A stretch of 64,000 nucleotides of DNA from JAAYXS01 sp043820985 (GTDB taxonomy: Bacteria > Planctomycetota > Phycisphaerae > UBA1845 > Fen-1342), in assembly GCA_043820985.1 (NCBI GenBank), contig JBDRDH010000070.1, positions 1-64,000 on the forward strand. Reading direction: 5' to 3'. Shown piece by piece: positions 9,143-17,395 of the stretch (its first letter is position 1; each line of letters starts with the position of its first letter). A program made the position numbers and the translations under genes. The notes beneath the pieces are model-generated. The model was not told the DNA's origin. It saw nothing but the letters and a program-made list of their open reading frames with translations, and ran no database searches.

Positions 9143-9714
9143 GCCGTCCACTCACTCCGCAACTCACGTCGCAACCAGGCTCGCGCCATGCTCCAGTCGC
9201 CGTCGACCGTCCGTGGCGATATGTCCAGATAGCGCGCCACCTCCTTCAGGCTCATCCCGCCGAAGAACCGCAATTCAACAATCTGGGCCTGCCGGGGGTG
9301 CAACTGTCCCAGTTTCTCCAAGGCTTCATCCAACGCCAGCACATCGACGCTCGTTTGGGACAGCCAGAGTTCCTCCTGTTCAAGCCGCACACGCTCCCAG
9401 TCACCACCACGTTTGAGGCGCTTGTGGCCACGAGCGTGGTCAACCAGTATGCGACGAATCGCCTGGGCGGAGACTGCGAAGAAGTGTGCCCGGCTGCGCC
9501 ACTGGACCTCTTCCTGCCGCACAAGCCGCAGATAGGCTTCATGCACCAGGGCCGTGGCCTGTAATGTGTGATCCGGGCGTTCCTGTTGCAGATAGCTTTC
9601 GGCCAAGGCACGCAACTCGTCGTAGACCAACGGCAGCAGCCGATTAACCGCGGAATCGTCGCCGTCGCTGGCCCGCTGCAGGATGCCGGTTATGTCCACG
9701 CGCTCAGGATTCAT
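9139..9714 (-). CDS. ECF-type RNA polymerase sigma factor
   Basis: 191 residues starting MNPERVDITG. Region 2 (VNRLLPLVYDELRALAESYL, ALVHEAYLRLV, RSRAHFFAVSAQAIRRILVDHAR) and region 4 (ALEKLGQLHPRQAQIVELRF, SLKEVARYLDISPRTVDGDW) are both clear and fit the TIGR02999 family typical of planctomycetes and acidobacteria. The ATG at 9714 is chosen because residues before it do not belong to the family, although its ribosome site is weak. It overlaps the kinase gene by four bases. No anti-sigma gene is adjacent; the kinase likely takes that role. Confidence 0.92.
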   Translation of the reverse strand: MNPERVDITGILQRASDGDDSAVNRLLPLVYDELRALAESYLQQERPDHTLQATALVHEAYLRLVRQEEVQWRSRAHFFAVSAQAIRRILVDHARGHKRLKRGGDWERVRLEQEELWLSQTSVDVLALDEALEKLGQLHPRQAQIVELRFFGGMSLKEVARYLDISPRTVDGDWSMARAWLRRELRSEWTA

Positions 9715-9920
9715 CTGTCTATCAATACTGCCTGTCCACCCACGGCCAGAACCTGTAACTCCATATTTTAATTGTCGTGTTTCCAGCCTGGTTGGACAAT
9801 ACATTTCCAGGTTGGCACAGTCTATCGGACCGCGCCATAAACGCCCACTGACCCTCCGAAAACAAGATATGACTCGCCCGGTGCGAGACGCGTGGCTGTG
9901 TATATAAAAGTCGCTCGCTA

Positions 9921-11768
9921 TTAGTCAGCTTGCTGGCCCCGGCCGGCGTAAATGGCCTGATCACCGCCGGAGAAGGTCACGCGGAAAACGGCTTCGTCAT
10001 TGTCGTTCAGCAAACCCGAGCGTCCCGGACGGTCGGTCTCGGGTATCTGGGTGGCCACAATATCCGTTACATCCGCCGCTGGCAGTGAGCGCGTCGGGTC
10101 CGCCAGCACCAGCATCGTCGCTCCAGTCCAAAACGCCAGGCCGGGTGTATCGCCGTCGGTTCGGCGATAGTGCAGCACAACTCGACCATAGTTGTTAATC
10201 GATCCGCAATCGGTTGACCACTCCAGATCCGCGGCGGTGAACGCCGGCGGCAGTGAGGTCGTCAGACTGACAACACTGTTGGGGGTGGCAACGTACGGCT
10301 CGCCGTTCTCGTCAAGGATCACAACGATACCGTTACTGCTGACGCCGCTTATCAGCGCCGTCGCGACACCGCCGCCGGGGGATAGCTCGGTCCACTCCCC
10401 CGCGTCCCAGTCCCACAGGATGACCGCCTCACGGGCCTCGCCAGCCTCGGTGATTTCGGTATCGATGGCGATATGGTCATTTGAACCAATCGCGAGCGCA
10501 TCATAATACGCGGAGGCGCCGATTGTGATATTTGCGATCAACCCCGGGAGTGACAGGCTGGGCCGGTTATCCACCACCCGGACCGGATCCCCGCCATTGA
10601 CCGAGAGATACACGCCATGGCTGCCAGTCCCATTCTCATACTTGCCCTGGAACAGCATCTGGCCACCCGTGCTGAGCGTGGTTTGTTCCCGGTACTCCGC
10701 GAAGACGGAGTTGGGGAATCCGGATTCGGTCTGATCGGGGACGGCTCCAACGTCTGCCACATCCACCAGCGGAGCCAACGGAGCGATCGGGGTAACAGTC
10801 AAGCCGTTACTAACGCAGACCGCCGAGCCGGCGGGATTATCCTCACCCAGACCGACATAGCGCACTCGAAACAGTACCAGGCCAGCGTCGGATACGCCCT
10901 GATTCTCGAAATAAGCAATGAAAATGGTGGCATTCAGACCGAGGTCGTTCTTGATCATGTCGGAATCGGCCACGCGAATCAGGTCATCGTCACTGGCCCG
11001 CCAGCGAAACAGGCCATTGCGTCCGGAGCCGCCGGCAATACGCGATACAAAAAGTAGTCGCCCCGTACTGCCCCAGGTGATAGCTTCGCTGAAGGGATCG
11101 AAACCACCGGCGAAGACATAGTTGCCGAAGTACTCCGCGGCGCTACCACCGGGAACATCACCAGCACCAGCGGGATCATCATCGACGACCAGGCGCACGG
11201 TGTCGGCCTCCCAGACGTACAGGCCACCGTTGCCGTTGCCGCCTTCATGAGTGGCCCAGAAAGCGACCCGGCCCTCGGCGTCAATAATCGGGCTGCTGAA
11301 GGCGACGAAAGTAGTGCCAGCGGGTTGTCCCGGAACGGGATCGCCGGTTTGCACGAGGTTCGACAGTGTAATCGAGACCGGCAGACCAGGATCGCCGCCA
11401 CTGGTGTCGTCGCCGCTAGTATCGCCGCCGCTGGTATCACCGCCACTGGTGTCGCCGCCGCTCGTGTCTCCACCACTGGTGTCACCGCCGCTGGTGTCAC
11501 CGCCACTGGTATCACCGCCGCTCGTGTCTCCGCCACTGGTGTCGCCGCCGCTGGTGTCGCCACCACTGGTGTCACCGCCACTGGTATCACCGCCGCTGGT
11601 ATCTCCGCCGCTGGTATCTCCGCCGGACGTATCACCACCAGAAGTATCATTGTTATTCGTGGGTGGTGGTTGACAACTTGCGCCGATCAAGAGCGCGCCC
11701 ATCACAAGCAACACGGTGAAACGAGCGGGACCAAGGGCAATCAGTGGTGCGAAAAGCTTTCCCAGCAT
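9921..11768 (-). CDS. Lipoprotein with 17-unit DTSGG stalk and beta-rich ectodomain
   Basis: 615 residues from ATG at 11768, which has AGGAG nine bases upstream; another ATG lies seven codons earlier. A signal peptide ends in a lipobox-like GASC. A low-complexity stalk of 17 DTSGG units follows (one unit reads DTSGD). The ~480-residue remainder is a repeated beta-rich domain with phrases such as VAFWATHEGGNGNGGLYVW and LLFVSRIAGGSGRNGLFRW. This pattern resembles DUF7453-type repeats of planctomycete surface proteins, but I am not certain. Function is unknown; it is probably anchored at the outer face of a membrane. Confidence 0.82.
   Translation of the reverse strand: MLGKLFAPLIALGPARFTVLLVMGALLIGASCQPPPTNNNDTSGGDTSGGDTSGGDTSGGDTSGGDTSGGDTSGGDTSGGDTSGGDTSGGDTSGGDTSGGDTSGGDTSGGDTSGGDTSGDDTSGGDPGLPVSITLSNLVQTGDPVPGQPAGTTFVAFSSPIIDAEGRVAFWATHEGGNGNGGLYVWEADTVRLVVDDDPAGAGDVPGGSAAEYFGNYVFAGGFDPFSEAITWGSTGRLLFVSRIAGGSGRNGLFRWRASDDDLIRVADSDMIKNDLGLNATIFIAYFENQGVSDAGLVLFRVRYVGLGEDNPAGSAVCVSNGLTVTPIAPLAPLVDVADVGAVPDQTESGFPNSVFAEYREQTTLSTGGQMLFQGKYENGTGSHGVYLSVNGGDPVRVVDNRPSLSLPGLIANITIGASAYYDALAIGSNDHIAIDTEITEAGEAREAVILWDWDAGEWTELSPGGGVATALISGVSSNGIVVILDENGEPYVATPNSVVSLTTSLPPAFTAADLEWSTDCGSINNYGRVVLHYRRTDGDTPGLAFWTGATMLVLADPTRSLPAADVTDIVATQIPETDRPGRSGLLNDNDEAVFRVTFSGGDQAIYAGRGQQAD
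11394..11648 (-). repeat. 15-base minisatellite, 17 units, coding for DTSGG
   Basis: Seventeen consecutive 15-base units, read on the plus strand as variants of CCGCCGCTGGTATCA. Third-base differences are scattered between units, so the protein repeat is kept while the DNA has drifted. The length is an exact multiple of 15 and stays in frame. Confidence 0.95.
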
Positions 11769-11926
11769 GGCCTGGAACTCCTGGTTCATGACACGTATTC
11801 CACAATCGGGAACACACGCCCATTTATAAGTTTAGGAGTAGTGTCAATGTATAGTACAGCTACCGGCAGGCTTAAGGAAGCCAAAACCACACGAGCCCCG
11901 GCGGGCTTACTACCATAGACCGATAC

Positions 11927-12682
11927 TTACTCCTTGTTTACGAGGATGCGGATGATTCCCACGACACCGGTAACAACCAGTGACACCATCAGCAGGAATA
12001 ACAGCATCGCTACTGTAAAGGTAAGTATCGGCCAACTGGAGGTCACAAACCCGTGAGCACCGGTTGGAAGTGAATCGATGATTCCGATAACCACGCCGGC
12101 GAGCAGAATCGCCCCGATGGTGCCGCGCCGATTGCCCTCGAAAGGCGCCATGCGAACCGTCAGGCAGATCGCCAGATACAGGAACAGCAGTGTGGTCCAA
12201 TTGAGCGGACGGCTGCTAACTATTGCATTTACCATGCGCTCGACCAGAGTGATGCAGTCTCTCAGCAGGCTCCAGACTCCATCTAAAGCCAGTGGCAGCA
12301 TGACTTCAACGCCATTGGCATTTGTTGTCATTCCGGACAGTATGCCGCCCCCCCACAGCTTGGCGACAAAGTAAAGCAGTCCGCCACAGGCCACCAAAGG
12401 CAGTAAACCTATCAGTATTGGACCGATAATTGGAATACGTTGCTTATCGGGAGTGTCGGTTTTTGGCTCGCCGCTCTCATCATCACCCATCAGCTTGGTG
12501 TTTTTTACTGAGTTACCGGTCACCAGCAGCCCGAGCACATGCCCGAGTTGGGCTACGAGAGTCCCCGGCAGCAGAATTGAATTTACCACCCGTGGTTTGA
12601 TCAATCCACTCCATAGCCGGTGCACACCCCAGGCCGAGAAGACAATGATCAGCAACCAGAAAGTCAATGCAGCGTAAAGCAT
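11927..12682 (-). CDS. Multi-pass membrane protein resembling M50 metallopeptidases but lacking HExxH
   Basis: 251 residues starting MLYAALTFWLLIIVFSAWG, with GGTGGAG just upstream of the ATG at 12682. There are about six hydrophobic segments. The segment LLPGTLVAQLGHVLGLLVTG aligns by eye with the zinc-binding helix of M50 family proteins (PGT-x-x-HE-x-x-H), but the HE is AQ here, so zinc catalysis is not expected. A hydrophilic loop (DDESGEPKTDTPDKQR) separates the first and second halves. If the resemblance is right it is a pseudo-peptidase; otherwise it is an unknown membrane protein. Confidence 0.75.
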   Translation of the reverse strand: MLYAALTFWLLIIVFSAWGVHRLWSGLIKPRVVNSILLPGTLVAQLGHVLGLLVTGNSVKNTKLMGDDESGEPKTDTPDKQRIPIIGPILIGLLPLVACGGLLYFVAKLWGGGILSGMTTNANGVEVMLPLALDGVWSLLRDCITLVERMVNAIVSSRPLNWTTLLFLYLAICLTVRMAPFEGNRRGTIGAILLAGVVIGIIDSLPTGAHGFVTSSWPILTFTVAMLLFLLMVSLVVTGVVGIIRILVNKE

Positions 12683-12842
12683 GGCTCCACCTCGCTCTCC
12701 GCGGTAGATGTGGCGATATGCCGCAATCCGTTGCAACCCATACCCCGCATTATGCCACGCGGCGCACGCATTTCCAGTCCCTCGAAGGCGATAACCGCCA
12801 GATGTAATGCACACTCCCACGCTCGCGGTTAGACTGGCCGGC

Positions 12843-13442
12843 ATGTCGGAGGAATTGCCCATCGGCCCGAAATTGATCGGCCAGCAGGTCGCACTGCCCG
12901 GTCGCCCGGAATGGGGGGTGGGCACCGTGCTGCGCGTGCAGTCCACCACGGTGGCCGGCCAGCCCCGGCACCGGGTGTCCATACAGTTTGCCACGGGCCA
13001 TCGTACACTGCTGGTACCCCCAGCGCGCTTATGTTCGCCAGTAGCAGAGCAGGAGCGTGAAGTTGGCTGGTTGGAGAGTGTGTCCGGCCAGACGCTGGAT
13101 GAAAGGCTGTGGAAGCTGCCGGAAACGATTACCGAGTTCCTTGGCACTCACGCCCAACGCCTGGCCGTGCTGGCGTCTCTTTACATCCACGCCGATGATG
13201 CCGCCAGCCTGGTTCAATGGGCCCGCCGGCAGACCCAGGTCGCCGATCCATTAACGTTGTGGTCGCGTGACGAGTTGGGTATCGCTTTCGGGAAATTTTG
13301 CAACGAACGTGACGCGGAGTTGCGTGTCACCGCGGCCCGTTTGAAGCATAGTGATGGCCCGGAAGCATTGGAAGCAGCTCTCTCCGCTCAGCCTGGCGAC
13401 ATCCAGGCAGCCTTGCGCGCCGCCCTGCGTAAGCCCATATAG
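12843..13442 (+). CDS. DUF3553 domain protein
   Basis: 199 residues. The N-terminal part (GRPEWGVGTVLRVQ ... RHRVSIQFATGHRTLLV) has the pattern of the DUF3553 beta-barrel, a small domain also found at the end of some UvrD-like helicases. The rest is helical and unrecognised (LETERL-like stretches, SLYIHADDAASLVQWARR). The start is set at ATG 12843 (MSEELPIGP); a GTG/ATG 12 codons earlier adds residues unlike the family. It is divergent from the M50-like gene. Confidence 0.65.
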   Translation: MSEELPIGPKLIGQQVALPGRPEWGVGTVLRVQSTTVAGQPRHRVSIQFATGHRTLLVPPARLCSPVAEQEREVGWLESVSGQTLDERLWKLPETITEFLGTHAQRLAVLASLYIHADDAASLVQWARRQTQVADPLTLWSRDELGIAFGKFCNERDAELRVTAARLKHSDGPEALEAALSAQPGDIQAALRAALRKPI

Positions 13443-13561
13443 CCCGGTAGCGCTTCTAATATTTGACTGGTTCTGTCATGGCCGTATGCACGTCACGTGA
13501 GTATGTTGGGGCGGAGTAGGTATGGATTCCCGAGGAACATCAGATTACGGGAGGTTGTGCC

Positions 13562-13774
13562 ATGGATCCGATGGTCTGCCCACGTTGCGATACAGCCCTG
13601 CAATACGCCGGTACGAAGAAATTTCACGAGGGCAGCCGGGGCTGGGGTTTCTTCCTGGGTGACCTGGGCGAGCTTTTTGTAAACCGCGAGCACTTTGATG
13701 TATACGTCTGTCAGCGCTGCGGCCGGGTGGAGCTATTCCTTGACGGCATCGGCGAGGAGTTTCGGCCGCATTGA
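13562..13774 (+). CDS. Small zinc-ribbon protein
   Basis: 70 residues with two CxxC knuckles (CPRCD near residue 6 and CQRCG near 56) that should bind one zinc ion. The intervening WGFFLGDLGELFVNREHFDVY is a well-conserved segment of short planctomycete proteins. GGGAGG stands seven bases before the ATG. Function is unknown; zinc ribbons of this sort often contact nucleic acid or proteins. Confidence 0.8.
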   Translation: MDPMVCPRCDTALQYAGTKKFHEGSRGWGFFLGDLGELFVNREHFDVYVCQRCGRVELFLDGIGEEFRPH

Positions 13775-13832
13775 TTAGCGGGCAGTTTGGAAAGCTTTCT
13801 CTATACCATCTGGTTACCGTATACTGACAGTC

Positions 13833-14753
13833 ATGCGGTCTATTGCCATTATCAACCAGAAAGGTGGCGTTGGAAAAACCACCACGACGGTGCATCTGGC
13901 CGCCGGTCTGGCTAACGCCGGTCAGCGGGTCCTGTTGATCGATCTGGATCCGCAGGCCCATACCAGCCTGCATCTGGGAACGCAACTCGCTCCAGAACAG
14001 CTCAGCATCTACGACGTCCTGGTCCACGACACGGCGCTCGCCGATGCACTCCACAACGTAAATGATCAACTTACACTGCTCCCGGCTTCACTCGATCTGA
14101 TCGGCGCTGAATTGGAACTCGGCACGCGTAACAACCGTGACATGATACTGTCCGAGGCGTTACACACCTGTAATGCCGACTTTGACATCTGCCTGATTGA
14201 CTGCCCGCCTTCGCTGGGATTGTTGACCATCAACGCCCTGGCCGCCGTCGATGAGGTGCTCATTCCATTACAGGCACATTTCCTGGCTCTTCAGGGTCTC
14301 AGCCGCCTTTTGGAGACCGTCACACTGGTGCGCGAAGTGCTGAATCCACGGCTTTGCGTGACCGGCGTGGTGCTGTGCATGTTTGAGCGCGGCACCCGGC
14401 TGGCTCAGGAAGTACTGGCGGATATCACGCAATTCCTGGCGAACGCCGCCCCGGAGGAGCCCTGGTACGAGGCTCGTGTTTTTAACACCAGAATTCGCCG
14501 CAATATCAAGTTGGCGGAATGTCCCAGCTTCGGCCAGACGGTCTTTGAGTATGCTCCAGGCAGTCACGGTGCCGAGGATTATCATGCCCTGGCAAACGAA
14601 CTATTGGGCACCCAGGCTGTCGACGAATCGCAGGCCATGCCCACGCCAGTAAGTCGCCCGGTCGAAGATGTTTTACCCGCGCCGGAGATAACTTCAGCCG
14701 GCGTTGATACTCGCGCTGAGCCGTTAGCGACGGCTGACGATGTCAAATCGTGA
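13833..14753 (+). CDS. ParA/Soj-family ATPase
   Basis: 306 residues. Deviant Walker A KGGVGKTT at residues 10-17, Walker A' (LLIDLDPQAHTSL), and Walker B-like FDICLIDCPPSLG. The C-terminal ~55 residues are an acidic, Pro-rich tail not typical of the family. ParA proteins position DNA or protein cargo; Soj works with ParB bound to parS. Two perfect parS sites lie in this window, but no parB gene does, so it may be the chromosomal ParA or an orphan paralog. The next gene (VanZ-like) starts inside its stop codon (GTGA). Confidence 0.9.
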   Translation: MRSIAIINQKGGVGKTTTTVHLAAGLANAGQRVLLIDLDPQAHTSLHLGTQLAPEQLSIYDVLVHDTALADALHNVNDQLTLLPASLDLIGAELELGTRNNRDMILSEALHTCNADFDICLIDCPPSLGLLTINALAAVDEVLIPLQAHFLALQGLSRLLETVTLVREVLNPRLCVTGVVLCMFERGTRLAQEVLADITQFLANAAPEEPWYEARVFNTRIRRNIKLAECPSFGQTVFEYAPGSHGAEDYHALANELLGTQAVDESQAMPTPVSRPVEDVLPAPEITSAGVDTRAEPLATADDVKS

Positions 14754-15175
14754 ATACCTCCCAGCCTCTCAGCCGCCTATCACCGTGGGACCATTGGTAT
14801 CGGCGAGCGCTACCGAGCTACTGGATCTTCCTCTTCTGTGTCACACATTTTCCCAAGCTGACACTGGATATTGGTTTTCCCCAAGGGGATAAGATGGCTC
14901 ACGCGGTGGCGTACGCCCTGCTGGCCTTCCTGTTTTGGCGCTTCTTCCAAACTTTCGGACTGATACGTTCCGCGACATTCGTGTGGTGGGCCGCGCTGTG
15001 GATCGGTCTCTACGCCGCTCTCGACGAGTGGCTACAACCTTTCGTCAACCGTAGCGGCGACGTCTGGGACTGGGTACTGGATATGGTCGGCGCTGTGTGT
15101 GTGCTGGTTATGCTGGAATTGCGGCGGCGAAAAACTGCCAGAAAGGAAACATCACCGAGTCACGCTGGAGACTGA
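14750..15175 (+). CDS. VanZ-like family membrane protein
   Basis: 141 residues with about four membrane segments. The VanZ-family signatures GDKMAHAVAYALLAFLFW and DEWLQPFVNRSGDVWDWVLD are present. It starts with GTG overlapping the ParA stop codon, so the two are translationally coupled. VanZ proteins are small membrane proteins linked in one case to teicoplanin resistance; the general role is unknown. Confidence 0.85.
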   Translation: MNTSQPLSRLSPWDHWYRRALPSYWIFLFCVTHFPKLTLDIGFPQGDKMAHAVAYALLAFLFWRFFQTFGLIRSATFVWWAALWIGLYAALDEWLQPFVNRSGDVWDWVLDMVGAVCVLVMLELRRRKTARKETSPSHAGD

Positions 15176-15275
15176 CAAGCGCCGCAACTGGATTCATCCG
15201 CCGGAAAGCGCTAAGATCAGGGTGTTCTGTCAGTAATCGCTGGTACAGGACACAAAAACTTTGGGAATATCCAAA

Positions 15276-16415
15276 ATGCTCTATCAGTTACCGCTGGCTC
15301 CAGAATACACCAACCTGAGCGAAGCCGAGTTGCGCGCGGGTATTCAAGCCGCCCGTGACCAACTTGGCAAACGCCTGGTGATCCTCGGGCACCACTATCA
15401 ACAGGACGATGTAATCGCGTTTGCTGATTTCACCGGCGACAGCCTCAAGCTGGCGCAAGTCGCCGCCGCCCAGAAGGAAGCCGAGTTCATCGTCTTCTGT
15501 GGCGTACATTTCATGGCCGAGTCCGCCGATATCCTGACGACCGACCAGCAGCAGGTTATCCTGCCGGATCTCTCCGCCGGATGCAGCATGGCGGACATGG
15601 CCCACATCGACCAGGTCGAAGCAGCCTGGCCCGAATTGACCGCGGCGGCGGGACAACCGATTACGCCAATCACCTATGTAAATTCCTCGGCGGCGGTCAA
15701 GGCCTTTGTCGGACGACAGGATGGGGCCTGCTGTACCAGCTCCAACGCCAAAATGGTGCTGGAATGGGCCCTGCACGGCGCCCGGCCGAACGGCAACCCC
15801 GCCGCCGGTCACAAGGCCATGTTTTTGCCGGATCAACATCTGGGCCGCAACTCCGCATACGCTCTGGGCTGGCCACTGGACAGCATGGTCGTATTCGACC
15901 CGGATGAGCCGGAAGGCGGATTGACCGCCGAGCAAATCAGGCAGGCGCGTTTCATCCTGTGGAAAGGGCATTGCTCCGTACACCAGTTGTTCAACACCGA
16001 GCAGGTCGCGCAGGTGCGGTCCCTGGACGAACCCTACCAGATCATCGTACATCCGGAATGCCCGTGGGAAGTGTGCCAGGCGGCGGACCAGGTTGGCAGC
16101 ACGGAATTCATCATCAAGACAGTCCGCGAGGCCGCCGTTGGGTCATATTGGGCAGTCGGCACCGAGGTTCACCTGGTCAACCGGTTGACCAGGACCATGC
16201 CGGAAAAGCACGTGCGCTCGCTGGCCGGGATACAATGCCTATGTACGACAATGTTCCGCATCGACCTGCCCCATTTGTACTGGGTGCTGGAGAAACTGTG
16301 CCAGGGTGAAGTCGTCAACCGCATCACTGTCGACGCCGAAACGACCCAAGCTGCTTCAATCGCCCTGGAACGCATGCTAAAATTGTGCCCGGCACAGCCC
16401 GTGTCCGCCAAGTAA
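15276..16415 (+). CDS. nadA: Quinolinate synthase
   Basis: 379 residues. Condenses iminoaspartate and dihydroxyacetone phosphate to quinolinate for NAD synthesis, using an oxygen-sensitive [4Fe-4S] cluster. The cluster cysteines are Cys103 (GCSMADM), Cys262 (HPECPWEV) and Cys321 or Cys323 (IQCLCTT). Substrate motifs include ILGHHYQQDDVI, YVNSSAAVKAF, CTSSNA, FLPDQHLGRN and KGHCSVHQLF. ATG 15276 is preferred over a TTG five codons upstream. nadC lies 5 kb away on the other strand; nadB is not in the window. Confidence 0.96.
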   Translation: MLYQLPLAPEYTNLSEAELRAGIQAARDQLGKRLVILGHHYQQDDVIAFADFTGDSLKLAQVAAAQKEAEFIVFCGVHFMAESADILTTDQQQVILPDLSAGCSMADMAHIDQVEAAWPELTAAAGQPITPITYVNSSAAVKAFVGRQDGACCTSSNAKMVLEWALHGARPNGNPAAGHKAMFLPDQHLGRNSAYALGWPLDSMVVFDPDEPEGGLTAEQIRQARFILWKGHCSVHQLFNTEQVAQVRSLDEPYQIIVHPECPWEVCQAADQVGSTEFIIKTVREAAVGSYWAVGTEVHLVNRLTRTMPEKHVRSLAGIQCLCTTMFRIDLPHLYWVLEKLCQGEVVNRITVDAETTQAASIALERMLKLCPAQPVSAK

Positions 16416-16460
16416 TCGCGGTGAAGTTTGAAACATCCTGACAGATAGCAGGGGTAAAGC

Positions 16461-17285
16461 ATGGTCGGTGATAAACTCAACGAGTTGCTGTGCCTCGAGG
16501 CCCGGCTGGCGGATGTCGCCCGGGCCTTACGCCAACATGTACGAGCACTGGACGCTCCGGTGGTCGGCGCGCTGCACCTGATGTGCGCCGATGAGTCGGA
16601 ATGGGAATGTGGCGCTGCGCTGCAACGCCATTTCATTAACGACCTGCTGCCGGATCTGAAGTTCGGCACTAAATCGCCTTTCCGCTTATTAAATCTGGGT
16701 GGGCGCTATGAGCCCGGTGCACTGGCGGTAGCCGAACACCACTTTACCACGCCGGAAACCCGTTCAGCTTTCAAGGTGTTACTGGTCAAGGTAAATGCCC
16801 ATGTAGCCGTCGATGGCCTGGGAGCGCAGGCCCTCTTCGGACACATGCAGCGTTACGACAGCGAATCGACGGTGTGCGGCGCGCTGCATGCTTTACTCAA
16901 GGGCGGGGAACAACCCTTCCTGAATGATTTGAGAACCACATTCAATGAGGGACAGGACCGCCTGGCAGCCCTGCTGGATGACAACCTGGTCGAGGCCCGT
17001 TACCGCAGCTTGTTCGTGGCCCTGGTCAACGCCCGGCTACAGACACGGCGAGTGGAACAGGAAATCGCCAAGCACGAACCCGCCAGCCCGACCCATTATC
17101 TGGTTGCATCCTGTGTGACCCTAAACCGCCCCGAGGAAGACACCGAATTACTCTGCGGCTTGTACACCGCGGATACACGCGACGCCTCAACAGAGTATCG
17201 CGGCTTGGGAGATGATCCCACAAAGTATAAAGTCCTCTTTGAGGGCAGCCGCCTCCGCGTGCGCGACGATCATTTGACGGATTGA
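16461..17285 (+). CDS. Conserved protein of unknown function
   Basis: 274 residues, no signal peptide or membrane segment, AGGGG upstream of the ATG. It has a mixed alpha/beta look: a helical start (KLNELLCLEARLADVARALR), then LLNLGGRYEPGALAVAEHHF, VLLVKVNAHVAV and near the end HYLVASCVTLNRPEEDTELL. I do not recognise a family or catalytic motif. It follows nadA by 45 bases and could share its transcript. Confidence 0.7.
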   Translation: MVGDKLNELLCLEARLADVARALRQHVRALDAPVVGALHLMCADESEWECGAALQRHFINDLLPDLKFGTKSPFRLLNLGGRYEPGALAVAEHHFTTPETRSAFKVLLVKVNAHVAVDGLGAQALFGHMQRYDSESTVCGALHALLKGGEQPFLNDLRTTFNEGQDRLAALLDDNLVEARYRSLFVALVNARLQTRRVEQEIAKHEPASPTHYLVASCVTLNRPEEDTELLCGLYTADTRDASTEYRGLGDDPTKYKVLFEGSRLRVRDDHLTD

Positions 17286-17395
17286 AGCACCGAATCCCAT
17301 CAGGGATGACGCGGCTCCCGCCTAGCAAATAAACGGGTAGCACCGCCGTCTCGGCTTTGTTCCTGGGGGGGCGCGGCTCCCGCCGAGCCACAACT
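17286..17395. repeat. Short dispersed GC-rich repeat copies
   Basis: Two copies of a segment like GCGCGGCTCCCGCC(G/T)AGC sit near 17310 and 17373, and a GTAGCACCGCCGTCTCGGC segment at 17337-17356 resembles GTACCGCAGCCGTCTCGGC at 26907. They lie between convergent genes. Confidence 0.45.
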
